Origin: ISDg sp045130455
Lineage (GTDB): Bacteria; Bacillota; Clostridia; Lachnospirales; Lachnospiraceae
Direction: 5' to 3'
Assembly: GCA_045130455.1 (NCBI GenBank)
Contig: JBGUPV010000155.1
Span: 1-64,000 of the forward strand
DNA length: 64,000 bases
The number at the start of each line of letters is the position of its first letter. Position 1 is the first letter of the stretch. The position numbers and the translations under genes are program-made. Of this stretch, positions 23,353-31,735 are shown piece by piece. Below the pieces are notes generated by a model. It saw only the letters and a program-made list of their open reading frames with translations. It did not search any database and was not told where the DNA came from.

Positions 23353-25440
23353 TCACTGATCAAAGGAATACCCTTCGTAAATCCGCAGATGTTTCACGTA
23401 AACATACGGATCCGACATTTGAAGATCCTTGTGGCGTTCCAGATCTCGGTAGATCGAGTTGAGAAGCGCCCTCGGAAGCTTCTGATCCAGTTCCTCGGGA
23501 AACTCCCCCCAGGCACGGTAAGTCGGCATTTCAACGGTAAATGCGAACGCCGTCCAGTCCCATGTGGTTTCCGGATACAGATACGGCGGACGCGGATACG
23601 CAATATATCCCGACAGCAGCTTGGCCGCGTCTTTCGCCTCCTCCGCCGTGAGCGCGGTCTTCCCATCCTCGGTCATCAAGCCCGCGAACAGCTCCTCAAG
23701 AAGCTCCTCATAGGAAACATCCAACAATTCTTCCTGCGGCACGAACTTTCCGTCCTTCATCCACACACAGACTGTCTTCCAAAAATAATCCAGCTCACTT
23801 TCTCCGACATCATCGGACAGCGACATGGTCACGAAGGAATACCCGTTCGGATAGCAGACCATATTGTTGATCGACACCGCGCGAAGCACAAAGTCCGCAT
23901 CATTTTCCGCATCGAGGATACGCTCCTTGGCCTTTGGCCACTCCTGCTCCGCCCAATCTTTAACAAATGCGAGAAAATCGATGTCCGGAAGAGCGATCTT
24001 CTCCGCCCCGGCGGACTTAACCCGCAAACCGTACTCATAGGAGATCCGGTAGTAGCTCCCTTCGCCGCCCGTGAAGACCGCCACACTTTGCGCGGCTCCG
24101 TCCGCCGAAACCTTTACGTCCCCGAAATGCTTTCCTCTGTAATAACTTCCGTAGACTTCAACTCCGAGCTGGATCTCCTGAAGCGGCAGGAATTGATAGT
24201 TCACCTGCCTCGTGAAAGCCTTGATATCCCGGCACGGATCCGCCACACGCGCGGGAAGGCCGGTATAGCAGACGTTGCCGACGAATATCTGCTGCGAATC
24301 CCCGTAGTAGATAAACGGATCGTCCGCATCGATCCCGGAAAATACTCCTGCGCCGTCATACTCACGGTCAGGATCGTAGTCATCGTATACTCCGTGCTGA
24401 TCCGATCTTCCGCGCATCCAGTATTCATAACGCTCCTGTGCGATCGCATCGTTGATATATGTCTTGTAGTCGAACCCTTCCGGGAACAGATCCGACAGGG
24501 CGACCTCCTCTCCGTTCGCAAGGTTAAAAAGCAGTTCGACATCCTCGTCGACATAGTACTTAAACTCCTCCTTGATCGGAGGACCGCCGTCCACCGTCCG
24601 ATTCCAATAACTGATCGAGTCGTCGATGGACAATGCATCCAGATAACCGTAATACTCATCATCCGAACCGAAGGTGCGCGTTTCCTGCCAAAAATAATAC
24701 CCGTACACGCTTACCGAGAGAAACCCATTTGACACGGAAGTTCGCGTCTCCACACAGATTTCCGGCTTCCCGCGTTTTTGGAACAGAGCGATGATCCCCG
24801 CGTCCTCCGGAATAAAATTCGGATCCGACATCGCGGTGACAACCTCATCGATCCGTTGGTTGATCCGATCGCTGACCGTTTGGTCCGTAAGGCCTGCCAC
24901 GCGCACGCTCTGGATCATCCCCGGTTTCAGATACCAATTGCTCTGCCAGTCAAGTTTCATCCCGGTCGCAAGATTGATCGCGTTAACGGAAACCGGAGCG
25001 ATCCGCATGATCCCGTAGGCGATATCCGTTTTGTCCGAATCACTGAGCGGCGCCCCCGTTCCGAGTTCTCCGGATCTCGCTTTCGGCCGGATCAGTTCGT
25101 GCAGTTCCCGGTTTCGCCGGATCTGCTCCAAAGAGCCGTACTCAACAGCAGGTATCGGCGTAATCGAATCCTTCGGATTCGGCGTGATCGTCGGGCTCGG
25201 ACTGTTCGTCGGCGTAATCGTCGGGCTCGGACTGCTCGTCGGCGTCGCTTCCCCGGTCGGCACCGGACTCGGCGTCGTTTCCGAAGCCGGTGTCACGGTC
25301 GCGGCAGTTGTCGGATCATTTTCCGACGGCGTCACCGCGTTGTTCCCCGGCTCCCCGTTCTTCGAGCACGCCGACGCAAGCAGCACCAGGCAAAGCAGCG
25401 GAATACCGAACAGCCGTCGTTTCGTTGTCTTTTCTCTCAC
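23353..25440 (-). CDS. Large lipoprotein with DUF3298-like regions, paralogue 3
   Basis: A 695-residue protein with a GTG start and GGAGG 9 bases upstream. Lipobox LASAC, then a Thr/Pro/Ser linker (about 30-90). The mature part has a conserved block TDQTVSDRINQRIDEVVTAM, then LLFNLANGEEVALSDLFPEG, which matches the tyrosine/aspartate-rich DUF3298 pattern known from RsiV and some peptidoglycan deacetylases. A second half has WMKDGKFVPQEELLDVSYEEL, and the chain ends YEGYSFDQ. The next two genes encode paralogues with the same order of blocks and the same ending. DUF3298 in RsiV binds lysozyme; a ligand for this group is not known. Confidence 0.7.
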   Translation of the reverse strand: MREKTTKRRLFGIPLLCLVLLASACSKNGEPGNNAVTPSENDPTTAATVTPASETTPSPVPTGEATPTSSPSPTITPTNSPSPTITPNPKDSITPIPAVEYGSLEQIRRNRELHELIRPKARSGELGTGAPLSDSDKTDIAYGIMRIAPVSVNAINLATGMKLDWQSNWYLKPGMIQSVRVAGLTDQTVSDRINQRIDEVVTAMSDPNFIPEDAGIIALFQKRGKPEICVETRTSVSNGFLSVSVYGYYFWQETRTFGSDDEYYGYLDALSIDDSISYWNRTVDGGPPIKEEFKYYVDEDVELLFNLANGEEVALSDLFPEGFDYKTYINDAIAQERYEYWMRGRSDQHGVYDDYDPDREYDGAGVFSGIDADDPFIYYGDSQQIFVGNVCYTGLPARVADPCRDIKAFTRQVNYQFLPLQEIQLGVEVYGSYYRGKHFGDVKVSADGAAQSVAVFTGGEGSYYRISYEYGLRVKSAGAEKIALPDIDFLAFVKDWAEQEWPKAKERILDAENDADFVLRAVSINNMVCYPNGYSFVTMSLSDDVGESELDYFWKTVCVWMKDGKFVPQEELLDVSYEELLEELFAGLMTEDGKTALTAEEAKDAAKLLSGYIAYPRPPYLYPETTWDWTAFAFTVEMPTYRAWGEFPEELDQKLPRALLNSIYRDLERHKDLQMSDPYVYVKHLRIYEGYSFDQ
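25120..25193 (-). repeat. Near-identical DNA block shared with 27312-27385
   Basis: About 74 bases encoding the end of the linker and the segment SITPIPAVEYGSLEQIR differ at only a few positions between the paralogues at 23353 and 25456, while most of the rest of the two genes is strongly diverged. This suggests local gene conversion or recent exchange. Confidence 0.7.
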
Positions 25441-25455
25441 GAAAAACTTCCTCCG

Positions 25456-27660
25456 TTATTCAAAGGTATATCCCTCATACATCAACAGATGTTTCATGTA
25501 CAGATAGGGATCCGACGGGTACAGATACACATGAACATCATAATCACTGATCAGGTTCTTCAAAAGGATCTCGGGGATATGATCCAAAACATCCTTCGGA
25601 AGCATTCTGTCCACTTTGCTCGCCGAGATATTGTAGACACTCCCCCACGGGAAATCGATCAGACCCCAATCCCAACACGTCTGCACTCCTTCATCCCAAT
25701 CGTATTCCATAACATACTGAGACAATGCCTTCGCGGCCTCCCCGGCCTCTTCCGGCGTCATCGCCTTTTTCCCGTCCTCCGTGCACAGATCCGCCAGTAG
25801 TTCCGTCAACAGTTCCTCCGGCGAGACATCGTAAATGTCATCACGGGAAATGTATTTGCCGTCCTTCACCCACATGTTGAGGAAGAGTCTGTTCCAGTTA
25901 TCATCATTTTCCCCTTTCACGTTTTCGCCTAATTCCAGTGAAACACAGGCATATCCGTTCGGAAAATACCGAATTGACGTCGCGACCACGGAGCGCGGAG
26001 TAAAATTCTCTACATCTTCATACCAGGGGCTGTATGTGAGGAGCTTCTTCTCTCTCGGCCATTCCTTCGTAAGCCATTCACCGATAAACGCAAGCATCTC
26101 TTCATCGGTATAATACCTTTCAATGACACGCTCCGGCTCACCGGGATACTCCCCGTAAATATGATACCAGCGCGGATACGGATCGTCGCCCTTATAGACC
26201 GTTACTTCCTGTTCTTTTCCACCGTCCGCAGGAATCCGAAGTTGTCCGGCAACCGTTTCCCTCACGGCACAATCAAATAACATTTCGCACATGTCAAGCA
26301 TCCCGAGAGAGCTGAAACGGTATCCCGGTTTCTCGAGGAAAACATCTTTTCCCTGACACAGATCCGGCAACGCCTGGGGAATATCGATCGAAATCTCATC
26401 TCCTAACACCCCGGGAAAATAAAGCCCCGAGCAGTAGCTGTAAAAGGTCTCCGTCCCCTTAAGCCCCGTAAACACTGCTCCGGAATCATATTCCATTGTT
26501 TCCCGATACCCATCATGATCCGGGTCGCTTCCTCTGGGCGGGTTTATCTCCCCGCTCTCCTGATAATCATCATCACGGAACCAGAAACTGTTTTCGCGAA
26601 GCTGCCGCTCGATCTCCTCATTCAGATACGCCGGATAATCCTCGCCGGCAGGAAAGAAATCCGAAAGTGTAAGTTCCTCGCCGGTCGCAAGGTTAAAGTT
26701 CAGTCCGACAACTTCCATGATCTCGTGCCAGAATTCCATCTTCATGCTGCCGGGTTCCGATTCTTCTTCCAACTCACTGTAAGCTGCCCGGAAACCGAAC
26801 GTGTTGCAGGGCCAGTTCTCATACAGAAGCTTTTCCGCTTCCTCATAGGATGCGACCGTCCGGATCTCAGTCCATTCACGGTAAGCTCTTATCCGCACGG
26901 AAAAAAAGCCGTTGACCCCTCCTTGATCCATCGGTTCGACGGAAACTTCCACCTCAGGCGGTCCCCATTCCTTCACATACGAAAGAATACCGGACATATC
27001 CGGAAGATAATCGGGGTCCGACAACGCTGCAACGGTTTCATCGATCCTGTCATTGATCTTTGCTGCGACTGCCGGATCCTTAATCCCGGAAACATGCAGC
27101 GTCAGGATCTGTCCGTCAATCTTGAGCCCGTATTCATTGACAAGAGGTTCTTCTCCGGTCCCCAAAACAACTCGCGCTGTCCGGATCGGATTGATCCGGG
27201 AAATCCCGTGTGAAATGTTTTGCCGATCCTGCTCCGTCAGCGCCGGAGCCGTCCCTGTCTGTGCCGGCTCCCGCTTCGGATTGATGATCTCATGAAGCTC
27301 ACGGTTGTGCCGGATCTGCTCCAAAGAACCGTACTCGACAGCAGGTATCGGCGTAATCGAATCCTTCGGATTCGGAGTAATCGTCGGCGTAACCGTAGCC
27401 TGCGGGGTAATCGGCGCCGTAGGAGTCGGGCTCGGGCTGTTCGCAGGTGTTACTTCGACCGTCGGCGTAACCGAATCCTGCGGTACCGGGCTCGGCGTTG
27501 CTTCCGGAGCCGCGGTTACGATCGCAGTGGCTGCGGGTGTATTGTCCGACGGCGTCGCCGACCCGTTCCCCGCACCTTCCTTTGTACATGCGGAAAATAT
27601 CATCGCCGAACAAAGCATTACGCTCATGACCGTCCAAAGAAATGTTTTCTTCTGTCTCAT
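25456..27660 (-). CDS. Large lipoprotein with DUF3298-like regions, paralogue 2
   Basis: A 734-residue protein. ATG with GGAGGGAG upstream, lipobox FSAC, long Thr/Pro linker (about 35-95). Blocks shared with its neighbours: KDPAVAAKINDRIDETVAAL, FNLATGEELTLSDFFPAGEDY, VKDGKYISRDDIYDVSPEELL and the C-terminal LLMYEGYTFE. The gene lies 12 bases downstream of paralogue 1 and 15 upstream of paralogue 3. The linker end is almost identical in DNA to that of paralogue 3. Role unknown; the repeated arrangement suggests variants of one surface receptor or inhibitor domain. Confidence 0.7.
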   Translation of the reverse strand: MRQKKTFLWTVMSVMLCSAMIFSACTKEGAGNGSATPSDNTPAATAIVTAAPEATPSPVPQDSVTPTVEVTPANSPSPTPTAPITPQATVTPTITPNPKDSITPIPAVEYGSLEQIRHNRELHEIINPKREPAQTGTAPALTEQDRQNISHGISRINPIRTARVVLGTGEEPLVNEYGLKIDGQILTLHVSGIKDPAVAAKINDRIDETVAALSDPDYLPDMSGILSYVKEWGPPEVEVSVEPMDQGGVNGFFSVRIRAYREWTEIRTVASYEEAEKLLYENWPCNTFGFRAAYSELEEESEPGSMKMEFWHEIMEVVGLNFNLATGEELTLSDFFPAGEDYPAYLNEEIERQLRENSFWFRDDDYQESGEINPPRGSDPDHDGYRETMEYDSGAVFTGLKGTETFYSYCSGLYFPGVLGDEISIDIPQALPDLCQGKDVFLEKPGYRFSSLGMLDMCEMLFDCAVRETVAGQLRIPADGGKEQEVTVYKGDDPYPRWYHIYGEYPGEPERVIERYYTDEEMLAFIGEWLTKEWPREKKLLTYSPWYEDVENFTPRSVVATSIRYFPNGYACVSLELGENVKGENDDNWNRLFLNMWVKDGKYISRDDIYDVSPEELLTELLADLCTEDGKKAMTPEEAGEAAKALSQYVMEYDWDEGVQTCWDWGLIDFPWGSVYNISASKVDRMLPKDVLDHIPEILLKNLISDYDVHVYLYPSDPYLYMKHLLMYEGYTFE
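27312..27385 (-). repeat. Near-identical DNA block shared with 25120-25193
   Basis: Second copy of the linker-end block; only a few mismatches against the first copy. Confidence 0.7.
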
Positions 27661-27672
27661 CCTGACTCCCTC

Positions 27673-29613
27673 CTACTCGAAAGGGTACCCCTCATACATC
27701 CGCAGATGTTTGAATAACGTTTTCCTGTCGAACCCATATGTTGCCGAGCGACCGCTGATCGCATTTTTGAGATCATTGATCAGATACTGCGGCAGATACG
27801 CGGACAATTCTTTCACCATCGGAGCTGCCTCGTCCGGAACGACCCCCCAGCCGCGTCCGAATGTGAACGAAACACTGTCAAATCCGAGGTCTCCGTATTC
27901 GAGAGTCAGGGAAACCACATAGGGCGCGATCACCTTGCCTGCGGCAACGCTGTTCTCCTCCGTCATCCCGTCGAACTTCGAGAACAGCTCCGAAAACAGT
28001 TCCTCATAGGAAACATCCCAAAAATGATCCCGATCATTAATGAAGGCCCCGTCCTTCACCCAGAAATCACTCGAACCCACCGTGGAATAGAAATCGGACC
28101 TGCCGTCCAGAATAACGATCGAAACCTTTCCGTACCCGTTGGGATATACTTCATACCCGGAGGGGATCACCGCGTATTTATCAAACGTAAAGCCCTCCAA
28201 TCTTTGCTTCAGAAAGCCCTGTCCGACCCACTGCCGGATCGCAGCTTCCGTTTCCTCGGCGGTTATCTGAGGCTCTTCTTTCGTCAGTTCTTCATACCAA
28301 TAATAACTCCACTCATCCGTAAGCGCGGCAGGGATGATCCTCACTTCGGCCGTACCGTCGGCGAGCGGAACATGAATGCTCTCCGCCTTCTCGTACCGAC
28401 GGCGATATTCGTCGAACACCTCGCCTGTATACTTCATATCCGAGAATTCGAAATAGCGGTATCCTATCGATTCAGCGGCGATCATCTCGTCCGTCACATA
28501 GATTTCCTCATCCGTCTTCAGGGCATGCACCGGATCCCAGTCCGCCAAAAGGTCAAACTTACCCTGCTGACCGTAGACACTGGTGCAATGATACCGTCCG
28601 TCAACTGTATTGCCGGCATAGAACGGTTCCGCTCCGGTATATTGATACTCCCTTTCTACTTCTCCGCCGTCATATTCGTCTGCGTCGTCATATAAAGACC
28701 ACGCTCCGGATTTTTCTCCTTCCCAGTCCGTATAAAACCAGTAATCGTTGGCAAAGGGATTGCCCTCCTCATCCGCCTCTTTTATCAATCCGTTGACGAT
28801 CTCGATATAATCCTCACCTTCCCGGAAGAAGTCGGACATTTTGAGTTCTTCCCCCGTGGCAAGGTTGAAATTAAACGGCTCGTACGCATGGTAATAGTTG
28901 CCTCCGATTATCCACATGATGTAGACATCAAAACTGAGGATTCCTCCGGAACTGCTCACATTATCACATCGCACAATACTTTCCGCAGGACCGTACTTCT
29001 CCAACAGTTGCACGATTCCCGGAATCTCCGGCAGATAACAGGGATCCCCCATCGCACGGACGATCTCATCCACGCGGTTATGGATCTTATCCGCAACCGA
29101 TTGATCCCGCAATCCGGAAACCCGAAGCGACGAGAGACGGTATTCATCCGCCGGTCTATTGTATACGGTATTGACCTCCTTCAACGTGTAATCCTCAACT
29201 TCAAGGGCGTGCCGGCGACTGATCCCGTATTTTTGGTTCAGTTCGTTGATCGGATCTTTCTCCGGTGCCTTCCCCTTTCCGGTACCGACGGCAGAAATGC
29301 TCTTCGTCGGTCTCACGATCTCTTTGAGTTCCCGTTTCCGTGCGAGCCATTCCGCAGATCCTACAGCCGGATTGCCCGTCGGCGTCGGAGTCAAAACGAC
29401 CGCTCCCGTCGGCGTCAAAACAACCGCTCCCGTCGGTGTCGGTTCCGCCGTCGGTACTGTCGTCGGCGTGGCTGCTTCCGGCGTCGTCTCGCCGGTCGGA
29501 GCGGCCGTCACTGTGGCAGTGGCAGCATTTTCCGAAGACGTCTTCTTCGAACACGCGACTGCCGAAACCGCCGTCAAGGCAAATAACAAAACAACTGTTG
29601 CTTTTCGTACCAT
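27673..29613 (-). CDS. Large lipoprotein with DUF3298-like regions, paralogue 1
   Basis: A 646-residue protein. GGGGTGA precedes the ATG; lipobox AVAC; Thr/Pro linker with a perfect tandem GAVVLTPT duplication (about 62-77). Blocks: RDQSVADKIHNRVDEIVRAM, FNLATGEELKMSDFFREGEDY, VKDGAFINDRDHFWDVSYEEL and the C-terminal LRMYEGYPFE. It is the most diverged of the three. A small frame (29626-29751) ends 12 bases before it. Function not known. Confidence 0.7.
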   Translation of the reverse strand: MVRKATVVLLFALTAVSAVACSKKTSSENAATATVTAAPTGETTPEAATPTTVPTAEPTPTGAVVLTPTGAVVLTPTPTGNPAVGSAEWLARKRELKEIVRPTKSISAVGTGKGKAPEKDPINELNQKYGISRRHALEVEDYTLKEVNTVYNRPADEYRLSSLRVSGLRDQSVADKIHNRVDEIVRAMGDPCYLPEIPGIVQLLEKYGPAESIVRCDNVSSSGGILSFDVYIMWIIGGNYYHAYEPFNFNLATGEELKMSDFFREGEDYIEIVNGLIKEADEEGNPFANDYWFYTDWEGEKSGAWSLYDDADEYDGGEVEREYQYTGAEPFYAGNTVDGRYHCTSVYGQQGKFDLLADWDPVHALKTDEEIYVTDEMIAAESIGYRYFEFSDMKYTGEVFDEYRRRYEKAESIHVPLADGTAEVRIIPAALTDEWSYYWYEELTKEEPQITAEETEAAIRQWVGQGFLKQRLEGFTFDKYAVIPSGYEVYPNGYGKVSIVILDGRSDFYSTVGSSDFWVKDGAFINDRDHFWDVSYEELFSELFSKFDGMTEENSVAAGKVIAPYVVSLTLEYGDLGFDSVSFTFGRGWGVVPDEAAPMVKELSAYLPQYLINDLKNAISGRSATYGFDRKTLFKHLRMYEGYPFE

Positions 29614-29625
29614 AAATTCACCCCG

Positions 29626-29751
29626 TTATTTCCACCACTTCAGAAAAGCGGAAACACCTTGACGACGCATGATCTCCCCCAAGATCTCCATGCCCCGCCA
29701 AGGCTCCGTACTGTTCTCCCGGAACTTCATCCCGGGATCGGCCTGATCCAT
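29626..29751 (-). CDS. Small open frame, 41 residues, within the lipoprotein operon
   Basis: The 165-base gap between two lipoprotein genes contains an uninterrupted frame from an ATG at 29751 to a TAA at 29628-29626. The product contains an acidic/basic middle and ends FLKWWK. GGGGAG lies directly against the first ATG; a better-spaced GGGGGAG lies before an internal ATG that would give MRRQGVSAFLKWWK. No family recognised. It may be a small membrane-active or signalling peptide or a chance frame. Confidence 0.3.
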   Translation of the reverse strand: MDQADPGMKFRENSTEPWRGMEILGEIMRRQGVSAFLKWWK

Positions 29752-29778
29752 ACTCCCCAAGGCCCCACACTAAGCTGC

Positions 29779-31473
29779 TTACTGAATCTTCTCACCGACA
29801 AGTTTCCAAGTTTCCTTGCCGTCCTCGAAACGGATCTCTTCTTTCTGAACCGTGTTACCGTCAGCATCGAATACTTTCTTTGCGGTATAGACAGTCTTGC
29901 CGCGGTATGTTTCCGTCTTATCTTCACCGATCCTGTTTCCGTCCTCGTCGTACGTATACTGCGTCGTTACCACGGTCAAAAGCTTGCCGTGCTTCTCCTC
30001 GTCCGTAAGACTTTCGTCAAAGAACTGGTCGTACGCTTCTTCGCTCACGGAAGTGATCAGGTTTCCCTTTTCGTCGTATGTATGGCGAACATCAAACGGT
30101 CCGTCGCTTCCGTCTTCGCCGTACTCGCGGATGCAGTTCTTCGCCGCGTCATATTCGTAGGTACACTCAAACCATCCCTGGATATGCGTAAGCCCATGGA
30201 TCAGCAATCCGTTTTCGAAGGTGTTCTCCTCCCAGATATCGGTGAATTCATAGTTGCCGTCGGCATTTTTCTCAACCGTGCCGATCTTCAGGATTTCATC
30301 CTCCTCCGAATGAGGATACGCGTCAACGCCCTTGTTGATCAGCGCAAGCGTTTCATCACACGGAACAAACAGCTGCCCATCCCCTTCACGCTCAGGATCG
30401 GCATCGGAATCGTCCGAATAATAGACTTCCAATACGGAACCGTCCTCGTTGTAAATGTACAGAGTTTTCGACTTCTCAAAAAGACTCCTTTCCAGGTATT
30501 CCCCGCTTCTCTCGATAACTCTTGCGACGATCCGCCCCTGTGCATCGGTTTCGTAGGAATACTTCTCCGAATAGGAATACTCTTTCCCGTTCGTTCGTGT
30601 CTTTGCCTCTTTCGCCGTAAGGTTTCCGACCTCGTCGTAGGTATAGCGAAGTCCTTCGGAAAGAACGTATACGTCTCTGTCCGGATCATAGAAGAATCTT
30701 GTTTCTTCCGTCGTCCGTCCCTCCGGATCATACTGTGTGGAAGTGACTCCGGTAAGCTTTCCGTCATCGCCGTAGTATTCCGCACGGAGGATCTCTCTTC
30801 CCGCGCTGTCCTTCTTTGTCACGGTATCGTCGTTCAGGTTGACCCGAACATATTTCTCTCCGTCAAATTCTACCACATGTCCGACTTCGGAAGTATAGGA
30901 AAAATAAACCTTTTCCCCGTTCAGGTACTGAATGACGGCTTTCACACCGTTTTCACCCGTGTACGTTTCCGTCTTATCATAACGGTACTTTTTGTACTCT
31001 TCCGGAGACGTGGACTCAAATGCTCCGGTAAAGTTCTCGTCCTGCGGAACGGCAAATGTCTCCGTCTCCTTGTATGTGCACCCGCTCAGGTTCGCCGCCT
31101 GCTCGCTGAGGATATCCTTCCCCTGCTGCTCCGTGTATCTCGGCTCGAGAACCAGTTCAACGTCCGTCGGAAAATTCTCCGGTAACGCGCTCTTCGTCGG
31201 CTCGGCGATCGGCGTCGGCTCCTCGGTCGGCGCAACCGCCTCGGTAGGTGTCGGCTCTGCGGTCGGTTCCGCGGTAGGCGTTACCGCCTCCGTGGGTGTC
31301 GGCTCCGCGGTCGGCGTAACTGCCTCCGTAGGTGCGGCCGTCTCAGTCGGCGTGACCGCTTCCGTCACGGTTACCGCAGGCGTCGTATCGTTCTTTGTCT
31401 TTCCGCTCTCGCATGCCGTAAGGCTGAAAAGACCGATCATCAAAATTGTTAAAGCAACTCTCTTTCCGTTCAT
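29779..31473 (-). CDS. Lipoprotein with YD/RHS-like repeats, first gene of the operon
   Basis: A 564-residue protein, lipobox LTAC (Cys 21). The linker from about 25 to 95 is built of TPTEAVTPTAEP-type units repeated several times. The mature part has many YD-type units: YDPEGRTTEETRFFYD, YTYDEVGNLTAKEA, YETDAQGRIVARV, YNEDGSVLEVYY, HTYDEKGNLITS, YTYDEDGNRIGED and FDADGNTVQKEE. These resemble RHS/YD repeats, which form extended beta-spirals; here without a toxin core. It belongs to the same broad group as the five lipoproteins at 34838-41835. It is preceded by a promoter with phased GTAAC-type repeats and is probably the leading gene for the run down to the PstS-like gene. Confidence 0.75.
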   Translation of the reverse strand: MNGKRVALTILMIGLFSLTACESGKTKNDTTPAVTVTEAVTPTETAAPTEAVTPTAEPTPTEAVTPTAEPTAEPTPTEAVAPTEEPTPIAEPTKSALPENFPTDVELVLEPRYTEQQGKDILSEQAANLSGCTYKETETFAVPQDENFTGAFESTSPEEYKKYRYDKTETYTGENGVKAVIQYLNGEKVYFSYTSEVGHVVEFDGEKYVRVNLNDDTVTKKDSAGREILRAEYYGDDGKLTGVTSTQYDPEGRTTEETRFFYDPDRDVYVLSEGLRYTYDEVGNLTAKEAKTRTNGKEYSYSEKYSYETDAQGRIVARVIERSGEYLERSLFEKSKTLYIYNEDGSVLEVYYSDDSDADPEREGDGQLFVPCDETLALINKGVDAYPHSEEDEILKIGTVEKNADGNYEFTDIWEENTFENGLLIHGLTHIQGWFECTYEYDAAKNCIREYGEDGSDGPFDVRHTYDEKGNLITSVSEEAYDQFFDESLTDEEKHGKLLTVVTTQYTYDEDGNRIGEDKTETYRGKTVYTAKKVFDADGNTVQKEEIRFEDGKETWKLVGEKIQ

Positions 31474-31515
31474 GTGTACCCCCCCTGTAGTGAATTCCGT
31501 ATTACCACTGTCGGA

Positions 31516-31611
31516 AGTATAGCACAGAAAAATATTACGTTGGTTACTTTTCTGTTACGTTTTCGGCGTAAAATCTTACATCTTTGTTAAGACTTGTTAC
31601 AGAACGATTAC
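31516..31611 (-). promoter_or_regulatory. Promoter with phased direct repeats (Pho-box-like)
   Basis: On the minus strand the -10 is TATACT (31521-31516) with no good -35. Upstream lie seven copies of a TGTAACA-like unit (forward-strand GTTAC-type cores at about 31534, 31543, 31554, 31575, 31586, 31596 and 31607), mostly 10-11 bases apart, with one double-length step. The copy nearest the -10 covers the -35 position. This is the layout expected for an OmpR/PhoB-family activator; B. subtilis PhoP uses TTAACA-type direct repeats with 11-base period. Confidence 0.65.
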
Positions 31612-31651
31612 AACCCCGGAAAACGAGATATTTCACACCTCAAAAAACCGA

Positions 31652-31687
31652 AAAAGGCCGCCCGGAAACCTGCTCCGGACGGCCTTC
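31652..31687 (-). terminator. Intrinsic terminator of valS
   Basis: On the minus strand AAGGCCGTCCGGA pairs with TCCGGGCGGCCTT, followed by TTTTTCGGTTTTTTG. Confidence 0.9.
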
Positions 31688-31735
31688 GGAAAATCCTGTT
31701 TTGTGACTTTCGATGCTCCGCTCTTACCCGTGCGA

